NCBI RefSeq assembly: GCF_024199945.1
Contig: NZ_JANADP010000001.1
Span: 4,402,001 to 4,466,000, forward strand
From: Bradyrhizobium sp. CCGUVB4N
Lineage (GTDB): Bacteria > Pseudomonadota > Alphaproteobacteria > Rhizobiales > Xanthobacteraceae
Length of the DNA: 64,000 nt
Direction of reading: 5' to 3'
The first letter of the stretch is position 1. Each line of letters starts with the position of its first letter. A program made the position numbers and the translations under genes. Under the pieces are notes generated by a model, which saw only the letters and a list, made by a program, of their open reading frames with translations, was not told the origin of the DNA and did not search any database. Below are positions 25,890 to 34,605 of this stretch, piece after piece.

Positions 25890-26854
25890 CGCGGACCAGG
25901 TGCTTCTGCCGGGCTTTGAGTTCCTCGGACGACGCAACGGAAGCCGACATGGCTCGTCGAGGTGTCGATCGGTTCGGCGTGACGCGCGGCCGGACGGTAG
26001 CGCCGACAATAGTTCGGTGCGCACAGATGCGAGCCGCCCTTCAAGACCTTCCGGGGAATCCGGATCGATGGCTGGCAGGGATCGTAGCTCTCGTCCTCAC
26101 GGGGCCCGCGCGGGTTCTTTGGAATGCAACACGCCTTGGCCGGATTGGCCGTATGGCGCGCAATGTACCAATCGCTGGTCCACTCCCAGACGTTTCCGAT
26201 CATGTCGTGAATGCCGTATCCGTTCGGAGGGAAGGCGGTCACTGGCGAGGTCCGGGAAAACCCGTCCTCGCAGAGATCTTGAACCGGGAATTTTCCTTGC
26301 CAGGTGTTGGCGCGGTGTTTGCCGCCTGGAGCGAAGTCGTCGCCCCACGCATATTCCGCGCTATCGAGCCCGCCGCGTGCCGCGAATTCCCACTCGGCTT
26401 CCGTAGGCAGGTCCTTCCCGGCCCATCGTGCGCAGGCGAGGGCATCGGCATAGGCGACATGCACGACCGGATGGTCATCGAGGTCGTCGATATTGCTCTC
26501 TGGTCCGTAGGGATGACGCCAGTCGGCGCTCCTCATGAAGCTCCACCATTGGCTCCAGTGCTTTGGATCGACGGTGCGTCCGGGCGGTGTAAAGACCAGC
26601 GAACCGGCATAAAGCATCTGCGGTTGAGCGCCGGGATAGTCTTTCGGGTCCGGTGGGATTTGCGCGGTCGTGACATAACCGGTCGCCGCGACGAACGCCC
26701 TGAACTGCCGGTTCGTCACTGGTGTAACATCGATCCGGAACGGATCGACGGTGACGCGATGGGCTGGAGCCTCCTCGGGATAATGCCGGTCCGATCCCAT
26801 GCTGAACGTACCGCCCGGGACGAAAATCATGTCCTTGAGGTCAGACATCAGCAT
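25886..26854 (-). CDS. Formylglycine-generating enzyme (sulfatase-modifying factor)
   Basis: A 322-residue FGE-sulfatase-domain protein from the ATG preceded by GGAAGGG. The start MIFVPGGTFSMGSDRHYPEE and the core AEWEFAARGG, NVWEWTSDWY and GFRCVVR are family signatures. The two active-site cysteines of true FGEs are present: Cys278 and Cys283 in GGSHLCAPNYCRRYRPAAR, matching the Cys336/Cys341 pair of human SUMF1. It should therefore oxidise a Cys in a C-x-P/A-x-R motif to formylglycine, using copper and O2. A sulfatase with exactly such a motif is encoded immediately upstream, which makes substrate pairing likely. Confidence 0.93.
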   Translation of the reverse strand: MLMSDLKDMIFVPGGTFSMGSDRHYPEEAPAHRVTVDPFRIDVTPVTNRQFRAFVAATGYVTTAQIPPDPKDYPGAQPQMLYAGSLVFTPPGRTVDPKHWSQWWSFMRSADWRHPYGPESNIDDLDDHPVVHVAYADALACARWAGKDLPTEAEWEFAARGGLDSAEYAWGDDFAPGGKHRANTWQGKFPVQDLCEDGFSRTSPVTAFPPNGYGIHDMIGNVWEWTSDWYIARHTANPAKACCIPKNPRGPREDESYDPCQPSIRIPRKVLKGGSHLCAPNYCRRYRPAARHAEPIDTSTSHVGFRCVVRGTQSPAEAPGPR

Positions 26855-26934
26855 GAGCGCGCCCTTCCATCTCGCATGTCGGGGAGGCATCCGGGCAGGG
26901 CGCGCGACCGCGACCGCTGCCCGGGCTCGATCGT

Positions 26935-28662
26935 CTATTCGCCGTGCTTGTCCAGCTTCTTCATCGCTTCATCGACGGCCTTCTTCATGCTGAAGGTGTC
27001 TGCTCCCTGGCTTGGCGGGAACGCAGCCATGCTCTCCAGATGAGCCTGAACGAAAGGTCCCGCCGCGGTCGGCGCCCAGAGTTTCTGGGCAAAGAATTTG
27101 CGGCCGGCATAGCCCCATTCGTGAGACTCGGGATCCATCTTCTCCATCGGATCCATTCTCAAATTGAACACATAAGGGATGCTTGGATAGGACTTCTCGT
27201 TGAACCAGCTGCCGTCCTTCTTGACGCCAAAAGCGATCTTCCAGTCGTCGACGCGCAGCGCCATCAGATCGGTTTCGTCGTAATAGAAGAACTCGCGACG
27301 GGCCGACTTCCTGGATTTGCCGGTCCACAGCGCCGTATTGTCGTAGCCGTCGAGATGAACCTTGTACTGGGTCTGGCCGATTTGAGTGCCCGCGAGCAGC
27401 TTGTCCTTGAGCCCCGTCTGGCCGGCCGCTGTCGCAAGGGTGAGGAAGAGATCCTCATGCGCCTGCACTTCGTTTGAGACCTGGCCGGGCGGAATCTGTC
27501 CCGGCCAGCGCACCATGCAGGGAACGCGAACGCCACCTTCCCATGTGGTTCCTTTCTCGCCCCTGAACGGCGCGTAGCCGCCATCGGGCCAGTACAACAG
27601 CTCGTTGCCGTTGTCGGTGGTGTAGACAACGATGGTGTTGTTGGCGACGCCGAGATCGTCGAGCTTCTTCAACAGCACGCCGACATGCTCGTCGTGCTCG
27701 ATCATGCGCGCACGCACCACGTCTTCCTCGGCGCGCCCCTCGTCCACGGCCATCTGGATATATTTGGGATTCGGGTGCGACCAGACGTGAATGGCCGTCG
27801 AGTTGAACCAGGCGAAGAACGGCTTGTCGCCTTTGCCGTTCGTGTCCAGCCATTTCAGGGTCTCGTCGAGCACTTCCTTGTCGATCGTTTCCATCCGCTT
27901 CCGCGTCAGGGGGCCGGTATCTTCGAACTTCTGTTTGCCGACGCGCCCGAATTTCGGGTCGGTGGTTGGATCGTCGACGTCGGTCGCCCAAGCGCGCAGC
28001 ACGCCGCGCGGTCCGTATTTCTGCTTGTAGGCCGGATTTTTCTGGCCGGGATAGTCGAGCTCCTCCGGCTCTTCCTCTGCATTCAAATGATAGAGATTGC
28101 CGAACCAGTAGTCGAAGCCGTGCATGGTCGGCAGGAACTCGTTGCGATCGCCGAGGTGGTTCTTGCCGAATTGCGCGGTCGCGTAGCCAAGCGGCTTCAG
28201 GACCTCGGCCAGGGTGGGATCGGTCTTCTGGATGCCGCGGGTCGAGCCGGGAATGCCGACCGTCGTCATGCCGGTCCGGATCGGCATCTGCCCCATCAGG
28301 AATGCGGCGCGGCCGGCGGTGCAGCTGGGTTGTCCATAATGATCGGTGAAGATGATGCCTTCCTTGCCGACGCGGTCGATGTTCGGCGTCCAGCCCATGA
28401 GCCCGTTATTGTAGGTGCTGAGGTTCCACATCCCGATGTCGTCGCCAAAAATGACGAGGATGTTCGGCCGCCGTCCGGTGGCTGCCGGCGGGCTCTGCTG
28501 CGCCTGAGCCGTGGGGATCGCAGCTCCCGAACCTGCTGCCGAAACGGCAGCGATGGCGGTCCCGGCGAGCAGGATCTTTCGCCGGCTCATGAAGGGCTGG
28601 TCCGGCTTGCCGTCCGCAGTCTGACCGCGCGTCTCGATGGGATCTTCCTTGATCTCGCTCAT
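26935..28662 (-). CDS. Arylsulfatase, Tat-exported, Cys-type
   Basis: A 575-residue sulfatase (alkaline-phosphatase superfamily). A Tat-type leader carries Arg27-Arg28 (SRRKILLAG) followed by an Ala-rich h-region ending TAQAQ. The mature part begins RPNILVIFGDDIG, with the metal-binding Asp pair at 74-75. The modification site is Cys114 in CTAGR, a C-x-A-x-R motif recognised by FGE-type maturases. GYATAQFGKNHLGD supplies the downstream Lys/His active-site residues. It hydrolyses a sulfate ester of unknown identity in the periplasm. ATG 28662 is preferred over the in-frame GTG at 28665 because of the AGGAG spacing. It is followed by its probable maturase. Confidence 0.94.
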   Translation of the reverse strand: MSEIKEDPIETRGQTADGKPDQPFMSRRKILLAGTAIAAVSAAGSGAAIPTAQAQQSPPAATGRRPNILVIFGDDIGMWNLSTYNNGLMGWTPNIDRVGKEGIIFTDHYGQPSCTAGRAAFLMGQMPIRTGMTTVGIPGSTRGIQKTDPTLAEVLKPLGYATAQFGKNHLGDRNEFLPTMHGFDYWFGNLYHLNAEEEPEELDYPGQKNPAYKQKYGPRGVLRAWATDVDDPTTDPKFGRVGKQKFEDTGPLTRKRMETIDKEVLDETLKWLDTNGKGDKPFFAWFNSTAIHVWSHPNPKYIQMAVDEGRAEEDVVRARMIEHDEHVGVLLKKLDDLGVANNTIVVYTTDNGNELLYWPDGGYAPFRGEKGTTWEGGVRVPCMVRWPGQIPPGQVSNEVQAHEDLFLTLATAAGQTGLKDKLLAGTQIGQTQYKVHLDGYDNTALWTGKSRKSARREFFYYDETDLMALRVDDWKIAFGVKKDGSWFNEKSYPSIPYVFNLRMDPMEKMDPESHEWGYAGRKFFAQKLWAPTAAGPFVQAHLESMAAFPPSQGADTFSMKKAVDEAMKKLDKHGE

Positions 28663-28715
28663 CACTGGCTCCTGGGTGGTTGGGGACGCCTTCTTGATTG
28701 ACCTGAATGTCCTGT

Positions 28716-29135
28716 TCAGCCGCTCCCGAGGCTGTCGCCGAGCGCCGCACGCGCGGACGACGAAACGTAGCTGTCGCCGGCAAGAACGGCGTCGATCGCG
28801 TCGGCCAGCTCGTCGCCGGCGTCCGACTTCACGACGTAGCCGCGAGCGCCATCGGCGAGCGATCGCCTGATGATCGCCGGCTCATCCAGAACGGTCACGA
28901 AGATGATCGGAAGCTTCGGATGTGTCGCCAGGACTCGCCGCGCCGCTATCAGTCCGTTGACGCCCGGCATGGCGATGTCGGTGATGATCAGATCTGGTCT
29001 CTGGAGGCTCGCGGCCTCGATCAACGTCTGCCCGTCGGAAACGACGTCGACGTGGTAGCGAGAGTCGAGCAGCGCTTGCAGGTGCTGAGCCATCTCGGGG
29101 TGGTCCTCAGCCAAGATGACACGTATTTGACTCAT
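28716..29135 (-). CDS. Stand-alone response-regulator receiver protein
   Basis: A 139-residue CheY-like receiver: acidic pair Glu10/Asp11, phospho-acceptor Asp53 (ITDIAMPGVNG), Thr81 and Lys103. The region after the domain (GDELADAIDAVLAGDSYVS) is the NarL/LuxR-type linker, but the helix-turn-helix is absent. The protein stops at SLGSG, so it looks like a LuxR-type regulator that lost its output domain. It lies 53 nt before the sulfatase gene and 134 nt after the LuxR-type regulator on the same strand. It may act as a phosphate sink or protein-protein switch for the neighbouring kinase. Confidence 0.9.
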   Translation of the reverse strand: MSQIRVILAEDHPEMAQHLQALLDSRYHVDVVSDGQTLIEAASLQRPDLIITDIAMPGVNGLIAARRVLATHPKLPIIFVTVLDEPAIIRRSLADGARGYVVKSDAGDELADAIDAVLAGDSYVSSSARAALGDSLGSG

Positions 29136-29269
29136 GTCCGTCTCGGCGGCTTGTCATAGGCTACGATGCGCGCAAGACCTACGCGTTCGGCCGGGAGGAC
29201 GCATCGGGGAAAGCTGAAGGATCGGGTGTGGAAATCACGGGGGCGGTCGGCCCGGAATTCCCGGTCGCA

Positions 29270-29899
29270 TCACTCGGGAATAAGCCCCTGCTTGACGGCA
29301 AATTTGACCAGATCGGCGGTGCTTTTCGCGCCGAGCGCCGCGAGCAACTGGCTCTTGTGATCTTCCACGGTTCTCACCGAAATGTTGAGCTGGGCCGCGA
29401 TCTCCTTCATGCGCTTGCCCTGCGCGATCAATCGCAGCAATTCCAGCTGCCGTGGGGAGAGCGAGGGCCGGTCGTCCCCGCGCGTGCGTGACATCGTCTG
29501 CAGCACGTCCCGGGTGATGTGCGGCGTCAGATAGATGCGCTCAGCCATGACCGCGCGGATCGCGTCGATCAATTCTTCGCCCGCGGCGGCCTTGAGAAGA
29601 TAGCCACATGCGCCTTCGCGGATCGCCTGCGTTGCGAGTTGCGGGTCGGCGTGAACCGTCAGGAAAATGAAGCGCGCCTTCGATCCTCCGGTCTTGAGCT
29701 GACGCAGGGCGTCCAGCCCGCTCATGACGGGCATCGTGACGTCGGACACGACGATGTCGGGCTTCAACCGCTGGACGGCTTCCACGAGTTGCTTGCCGTC
29801 GGCAACCTGCGCAACGAGGTCGGCGACTTCGCCGACCAGTCGGCCCAGTCCTTCCGCGACCATCACATGGTCGTCTGCGAGTACCACGCGCGGCCTCAT
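29270..29899 (-). CDS. NarL/FixJ-family response regulator
   Basis: 209 residues: a receiver domain with Asp9/Asp10, phospho-acceptor Asp53 (VSDVTMPVMSG), Thr81 and Lys103, then a LuxR-type helix-turn-helix (about 148-205, LSPRQLELLRLIAQGKRMKE). Its ATG, preceded by GGAGGCT, overlaps the stop of the histidine-kinase gene by four bases (ATGA), so it is the cognate output partner of that kinase. It is a DNA-binding transcriptional regulator, probably for genes in this block; no binding site could be identified by eye. Confidence 0.95.
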   Translation of the reverse strand: MRPRVVLADDHVMVAEGLGRLVGEVADLVAQVADGKQLVEAVQRLKPDIVVSDVTMPVMSGLDALRQLKTGGSKARFIFLTVHADPQLATQAIREGACGYLLKAAAGEELIDAIRAVMAERIYLTPHITRDVLQTMSRTRGDDRPSLSPRQLELLRLIAQGKRMKEIAAQLNISVRTVEDHKSQLLAALGAKSTADLVKFAVKQGLIPE

Positions 29900-31773
29900 T
29901 GGGAGCCTCCGGCGGGAATAGAGGTGGTGGCGATGGTGCCGGCGTTCGGCGCCGAAATGATCTCGAACGTGCCGCCCAGCATCCTGACGCGTTCGCGCAT
30001 GCTCAGCAGCCCGAGACCGCAATGGCCGCCGTCCGTACTCGCGTCGAAGCCATCGCCGTCGTCGACGATCTTCATCACGATCTGCCCTTGCTCGCGGGCC
30101 ACCGAGATGTTTGCGCGCCGGGCATGGGCATGCTTGGCAATGTTCCGCAGCGCTTCCTGCGCAACCCGGTACAGGCACAGTTTGACGTCGTCCGCGACCT
30201 CGGCGCAGCCGTCTGCGACGTCGAGGTCGATCGACGTGTTCGAGTTCCGGGCGATCTCCTCGCAGCGCTCGCGCAACGCTTCCGGCAATCCGGCATGTTC
30301 GAGCACGCCCTGGTGCAAGCCGTGTGAAAGCTCGCGCATGTCTTCCGCCAGATCGACAGTCAGCCGCTGAAGTCGGGACAGCTCGTTCTTGGTCAAATCT
30401 TGCGAGACCGGAAGGTGACGTCTCAGACTGCTCAATCCGATCGACAGCGAAGCGATGCGCTGGCCGACGTCGTCATGCAGTTCGCGCGCGATCCGACGGC
30501 GCTCTTCGTCCTGCGCATTGATCAGTCGTCCGGCGAGGTACCGTAGCTGCTCATAGCTGGTTCGCAGTGCGCTCTCCTTGGCGCGGTTGTCCCGCTCTGC
30601 CGCCCAGCGGCGCGAGCGCTGTGCGATCAGTGCGGTTATCAGGATCGATTGGAGAACGACGAGGGATCCCGCACCGATGATGTAGCGACGGTAAAGTTCC
30701 CAGACGCCGGGCTGCTTGAAGAGAACCACGGAGTCAGGCGGAAGATTGCTTTCATTCAGACCCCATCGCAGCATGGCCTGGTGGTCCACCCGGTAGGCCG
30801 CTTCAGAGCTGGTTCGTGGCGGAATCGAAGCCGGGTCCTTGCCTCCGAGAATTTCCAGCGCGATGTCGCCTGCAGTGCGTCCCATCGCGTCGTAGTTTTC
30901 GCTGAACCCGCCAACGAAGCCTCTCACCGGATAGGGATACGGCGCATAAACCGGTGCCGGCGAAGATTTGGCGACCTGGGCCGTGACCTCGGACGGCATT
31001 ACGGCCGTTCCGCCGCCGTCGCGAAACATCGACAGCATAATGACGATCGCGTCGTTGGGGATCTCGGCGACCTTGGCGATGAGCTCATCATAACGCAGGT
31101 CGAACAGATAGGTTGTTTCGAGCTTGCGGTCGCGCGCTTCGATGATCCTTCGGGCGATGACTTGCCATCGGCGATCGACAAGTCCGCTTCCCGCGATGAT
31201 GAAGAGGCGCTGCGCCTCCGGTTGGAGACGCTCGGCCAAATCGATGGTCCTGGTCAGATTTCCGTCGAGGTCGACCATGTGGCCGGTCACGTCGGGCGGT
31301 GGCTTTGCCGCTTCGTAGCCCTGCCTCGAGACACCGAGAAAGACAACGGGAACGTGGGGCGCGAAATCGTCCCGGTGCTGGATCACGAAGGGGAGGGCGT
31401 CGCCGCCGATGACGACCACGATGTCGGGTCGTCTCTGCGCATATCTGTCCCGGAGGAAGTGGGCCATGAGGGATTCGTGGCCCGGTTCGGAAAAGCGAGC
31501 GAGATCGAGATACTCGGCGTTGAGCTCGATCTTCTCGCGCGAACCTTCCAGCAGGCGACTGCGTGCTCCGTCCGACGCCATGGACGTCGCTGGAAACGTG
31601 TAATTGTACGAATGCAGGATCAGGATGCGCTTTGCCGTCTCGCTGGCGTAGCTGGGTGATCCGAAAAACAGCAGGCTGAAAAGGAGCAGCAAGCCGCACA
31701 GAAGGCTCGTCCCTCTGAGATGCCTTGTTGAGGTTCGCAGACGGGAAACGCCGAAGACTCTTGCGCGGTACAT
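29896..31773 (-). CDS. Sensor histidine kinase with periplasmic ABC-substrate-binding-like domain
   Basis: About 625 residues. A signal/anchor segment (about 22-40) precedes an extracytoplasmic domain (about 45-340) of the ABC_sub_bind type (RILILHSYNYTFPATSM, PDIVVVIGGDALPFV, PVVFLGVSRQGYEAA). Next are a transmembrane helix (about 365-385), a HisKA_3 dimerisation domain with phospho-acceptor His433 (RIARELHDDVGQ), and an HATPase with Asn544 (EALRNIAKHA), DDGDGF (571-576) and GLGLLSMRERV. Ligand sensing is probably direct, through the binding-protein-like fold. Start 31773 is uncertain; the frame opens to 31857. It is translationally coupled to the response-regulator gene. Confidence 0.92.
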   Translation of the reverse strand: MYRARVFGVSRLRTSTRHLRGTSLLCGLLLLFSLLFFGSPSYASETAKRILILHSYNYTFPATSMASDGARSRLLEGSREKIELNAEYLDLARFSEPGHESLMAHFLRDRYAQRRPDIVVVIGGDALPFVIQHRDDFAPHVPVVFLGVSRQGYEAAKPPPDVTGHMVDLDGNLTRTIDLAERLQPEAQRLFIIAGSGLVDRRWQVIARRIIEARDRKLETTYLFDLRYDELIAKVAEIPNDAIVIMLSMFRDGGGTAVMPSEVTAQVAKSSPAPVYAPYPYPVRGFVGGFSENYDAMGRTAGDIALEILGGKDPASIPPRTSSEAAYRVDHQAMLRWGLNESNLPPDSVVLFKQPGVWELYRRYIIGAGSLVVLQSILITALIAQRSRRWAAERDNRAKESALRTSYEQLRYLAGRLINAQDEERRRIARELHDDVGQRIASLSIGLSSLRRHLPVSQDLTKNELSRLQRLTVDLAEDMRELSHGLHQGVLEHAGLPEALRERCEEIARNSNTSIDLDVADGCAEVADDVKLCLYRVAQEALRNIAKHAHARRANISVAREQGQIVMKIVDDGDGFDASTDGGHCGLGLLSMRERVRMLGGTFEIISAPNAGTIATTSIPAGGSQ

Positions 31774-32045
31774 CGAGAAAACCTTGGCTTTCGTCGATGG
31801 GAACAAACTATCGTTTACCGGCCGCGCTGAGATGTGCAGTTTGTGCCACCGGCCCAATTATCGGCGGGGCAGGACAGGCTTTGTGGCCTTTGCCTGACCA
31901 CGGCTGCAGGCCATGGGCGCGGGGTCGGGTGCGAATACCGACTATTGAATTTTAATAAGTTATTTCAACGTCTTACATTGTCCGAGTGGCGCATTGTCGG
32001 CCAGCGCCCCGCTACTGTGCATGGGGTTGTTTTCAGGTTTTGAAC

Positions 32046-33908
32046 CTAGCCCGCCGCCTCGTCGAACTGCGCGCTCGCCTCGAGCCACTGTTCCTCCGCG
32101 CGCGCCAGCGCATCGGCCGCATTGGCGCGGGCCTTTGAGAGCTGCGCGGCCTGCTTGGGATCGCGCGTGAAGATGTCTGGCAGCGCGAGTGCCGTATCGA
32201 TCTTGGTGATGATCTCGGTGACCCGCGCAATCTCGCTCTCGGCCTCCGCGATGCGTTTCTTCAGCGAGCCGCGATTGTCCGATTTCGGGCGCTGCGGCTT
32301 CTCGCTGGGCGCGCTGCGCTCGCGCGGGGCAGGCTCGGCGTTGCGCGAGGACAGCACCAGGCGGCGATACTCGTCGAGGTCGCCGTCGTAATTGGTCACG
32401 GTGCGGTCGGCGACGATCCAGAGCTGGTCGGCGCAGGCCTCGATCAGATAGCGGTCGTGCGAGACCATGATGATCGCGCCGGGAAACTCGTTGATGGCTT
32501 CGGCGAGCGCTGCACGGCTGTCGATGTCGAGATGGTTGGTCGGCTCGTCCAGGATGATCATGTTGGGGCCGTAGAACGTCGCGAGCCCCAGCAGCAGCCG
32601 CGCCTTCTCGCCGCCCGACAGTTTTCCAACTTTCGTATCAGCCGCCTTGCCGGAGAAGCCGATTGCGCCGGCGCGTCCCCGCACCTTCGCCTCGGGTGCA
32701 TCGCCCATCAGCTTGCGGACGTGATCGTAGGCGGACGCGTCCTCGTTCAGCTCGTCGAGCTGATGCTGCGCGAAATAGGCGATCGAGAGCTTGTCGGCGC
32801 GCGTCACCTTGCCGGAGAAGGGGGCGAGACGCGCGGCGAGCAGCTTGACGAGCGTCGACTTGCCGTTGCCGTTGGCGCCCAGCAGCGCGATGCGGTCGTC
32901 GTTGTCGATGCGCAGCGTCACGCGGCTCAGCACCGGCGTGGCCGGATCGTAGCCGACCGAGGCGTTGTCGACGGCGATGATCGGCGGCGACAGGATTTTC
33001 TCCGGTGCCGGGAAGGTGATCTCGCGCACGTCCTCCGTCACCAGGGCCGTGATCGGCTTCAGCCGCTCCAGCATTTTGACGCGGGATTGGGCCTGGCGCG
33101 CTTTCGAGGCCTTGGCCTTGAAGCGATCGACGAAGGCCTGCAGGCGGGCACGCTCAGCCTCCTGGCGCTTGACCGCCTTGGCATCGAGCAACTCGCGCGC
33201 GGCGCGCTGCTCCTCGAAGGAGGAGTAGGTGCCCTTGTAGAGCGTGAGCTTGCCGCGCTCCAGATGCAGGATCTGGTCGACCGAGCTCTCCAGCAGGTCG
33301 CGGTCATGGCTGATCACGATCACCGTGCGCGGATAATGCGCGAGGTGATCCTCCAGCCACAGCGTGCCTTCGAGGTCGAGATAGTTGGTGGGCTCGTCGA
33401 GCAGCAGCAGGTCCGGGGCCGCGAACAGGGTCGCCGCCAGCGCCACGCGCATGCGCCAGCCGCCGGAGAATTCGGCGCAGGGACGCAGCTGGTCGGCGGC
33501 GGAAAAGCCGAGGCCGGACAGGATCGCGGCGGCGCGGCTCGGGGCGGAGTGCGCGTCGATGTCGACGAGCCGGGTCTGAATCTCGGCGATCCGGTGCGGA
33601 TCGGTGGCGCTCTCGGCTTCGTGAAGCAGCGCGTCGCGCTCGAGGTCGGCCTTGAGCACGACCGAGATCAGGCTTTCGGGGCCGTTCGGCGCTTCCTGGG
33701 CCAGGCTGCCGACCCGCCAACGCGGCGGCAGGGTCACCGAGCCGTGCTCGGCGGCCAGCTCGCCGCGGATCACCTTGAAAAGCGTCGATTTGCCGGTGCC
33801 GTTGCGCCCGACCATGCCGACGCGCGAGCCGGGCGTGATCTGCACGGAGCTACTGTCGATCAGAAGGCGTCCGGCGAGGCGGATGGAGAGATCGGTGATG
33901 GAGAGCAT
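32046..33908 (-). CDS. ABC-F family ATPase
   Basis: A 620-residue protein of two tandem ABC ATPase domains with no membrane segment. Domain 1 has Walker A GRNGTGKST and a divergent signature FSGGWRMRVALA. Domain 2 has GANGNGKST, LSGGEKARLLLGLA and Walker B NMIILDEPTNHLDID. A charged linker (about 235-300, AERARLQAFVDRFKAKASKA) is the ABC-F P-site tip region, and the C-terminus is coiled-coil. Family members (Uup, YheS, EttA) act on stalled or initiating ribosomes. This one is closest in layout to YheS/Uup, but the subgroup is inference. Confidence 0.93.
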   Translation of the reverse strand: MLSITDLSIRLAGRLLIDSSSVQITPGSRVGMVGRNGTGKSTLFKVIRGELAAEHGSVTLPPRWRVGSLAQEAPNGPESLISVVLKADLERDALLHEAESATDPHRIAEIQTRLVDIDAHSAPSRAAAILSGLGFSAADQLRPCAEFSGGWRMRVALAATLFAAPDLLLLDEPTNYLDLEGTLWLEDHLAHYPRTVIVISHDRDLLESSVDQILHLERGKLTLYKGTYSSFEEQRAARELLDAKAVKRQEAERARLQAFVDRFKAKASKARQAQSRVKMLERLKPITALVTEDVREITFPAPEKILSPPIIAVDNASVGYDPATPVLSRVTLRIDNDDRIALLGANGNGKSTLVKLLAARLAPFSGKVTRADKLSIAYFAQHQLDELNEDASAYDHVRKLMGDAPEAKVRGRAGAIGFSGKAADTKVGKLSGGEKARLLLGLATFYGPNMIILDEPTNHLDIDSRAALAEAINEFPGAIIMVSHDRYLIEACADQLWIVADRTVTNYDGDLDEYRRLVLSSRNAEPAPRERSAPSEKPQRPKSDNRGSLKKRIAEAESEIARVTEIITKIDTALALPDIFTRDPKQAAQLSKARANAADALARAEEQWLEASAQFDEAAG

Positions 33909-33955
33909 GCGGCCTTGTCACCGCAGGCGGGATCAAACGCAACCCGATTTTTTCG

Positions 33956-34174
33956 TCAGTGCGACTCGCGTTCGCGCTTCCTCAACTCGTCCATCAGCTG
34001 CTCGAGATGTGTCGGGAGCCGAGGGTCGGGACGAAGGCTTTGCTGAAGCCGCTCGCCTACGGCATCGCAAATCGAGCGGCTGGTGCGCCGGTCGATCTGT
34101 TCGCTCTCATTGGCAAAAAGGCCAGCCATCTCGGAGTTCCGTGTGTTCAAAGTAACGACACGGTACCAAGTCAT
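33956..34174 (-). CDS. Small hypothetical protein
   Basis: 72 residues if started at 34174 (MTWYRVVTL...), or 57 from the internal ATG at 34129 (MAGLFANESEQIDRR). The second start has a weak GGA-containing upstream signal, and its protein looks like a complete small alpha-helical polypeptide ending in a highly charged helix (HLEQLMDELRKRERESH). There is no signal peptide and no recognised domain. Found upstream of the ABC-F gene on the same strand. Confidence 0.5.
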   Translation of the reverse strand: MTWYRVVTLNTRNSEMAGLFANESEQIDRRTSRSICDAVGERLQQSLRPDPRLPTHLEQLMDELRKRERESH

Positions 34175-34262
34175 TGGCCCCCAAAATGGTTTCGCCGGTT
34201 GTTGGGGACGTCAGCCATTCTAGTGAAAATTGTATGAATTCGCCGTATCTGCCCAAAGACAA

Positions 34263-34289
34263 GGCCCCGGCGGGGGGAACGCCGGGGCC
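34263..34289 (-). terminator. Rho-independent-like terminator
   Basis: A 9-bp perfect inverted repeat, GGCCCCGGC ... GCCGGGGCC, with a 9-nt loop. It lies 55 nt beyond the stop codon of the leftward Gly/His-rich peptide gene. On the minus strand the hairpin is followed by TTGTCTTTGG, a weak T-rich tail. Confidence 0.65.
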
Positions 34290-34344
34290 TCTCTTGGAAG
34301 GTACCGCAGGGGGGGAACGGCACCTCAGGAAGGTTCTGTCGGGC

Positions 34345-34605
34345 TCAGTAGCAGCGGTTGATCAGCCGCCAGCGGGGTCCCCAGGGGGTCGGGACCAGCC
34401 GGCGCACATAGCAGCCGCCATAACCGTAGGAGACGGGGGCAGCGTAGAAGCGCGGTCCGCCCCAGCCCCAGCCGCCGTGATGCCAGCCGCCACCGCCGTG
34501 CCAGCCCCAGCCGCCGCCATGCCAGTGAGCGGAGGCGGAGGTGGGAGCCAGCGCGGCACCCAGCGCGACCGCGGCGACTGCAGCGAGCGAAAGTTTCCTC
34601 AACAT
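34345..34605 (-). CDS. Small secreted Gly/Trp/His-rich protein
   Basis: 86 residues. A Sec signal peptide (MLRKLSLAAVAAVALGAALA, cleaved at ASA-H) is followed by a low-complexity segment of HGGGWGWHGGGGWHHGGWGWGG. A conserved-looking tail then has two Cys (GGCYVRRLVPTPWGPRWRLINRCY). Similar short secreted proteins are frequent in Bradyrhizobium and have no assigned role; the His-rich segment could bind metal, which is inference. It is followed by its own hairpin terminator. Confidence 0.85.
   Translation of the reverse strand: MLRKLSLAAVAAVALGAALAPTSASAHWHGGGWGWHGGGGWHHGGWGWGGPRFYAAPVSYGYGGCYVRRLVPTPWGPRWRLINRCY

Noticed and set aside
32457..34046. Plus-strand open frame of about 529 residues opposite the ABC-F gene
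   Set aside because: The opposite strand encodes two complete ATPase domains; this frame has no motif or ribosome-binding site.
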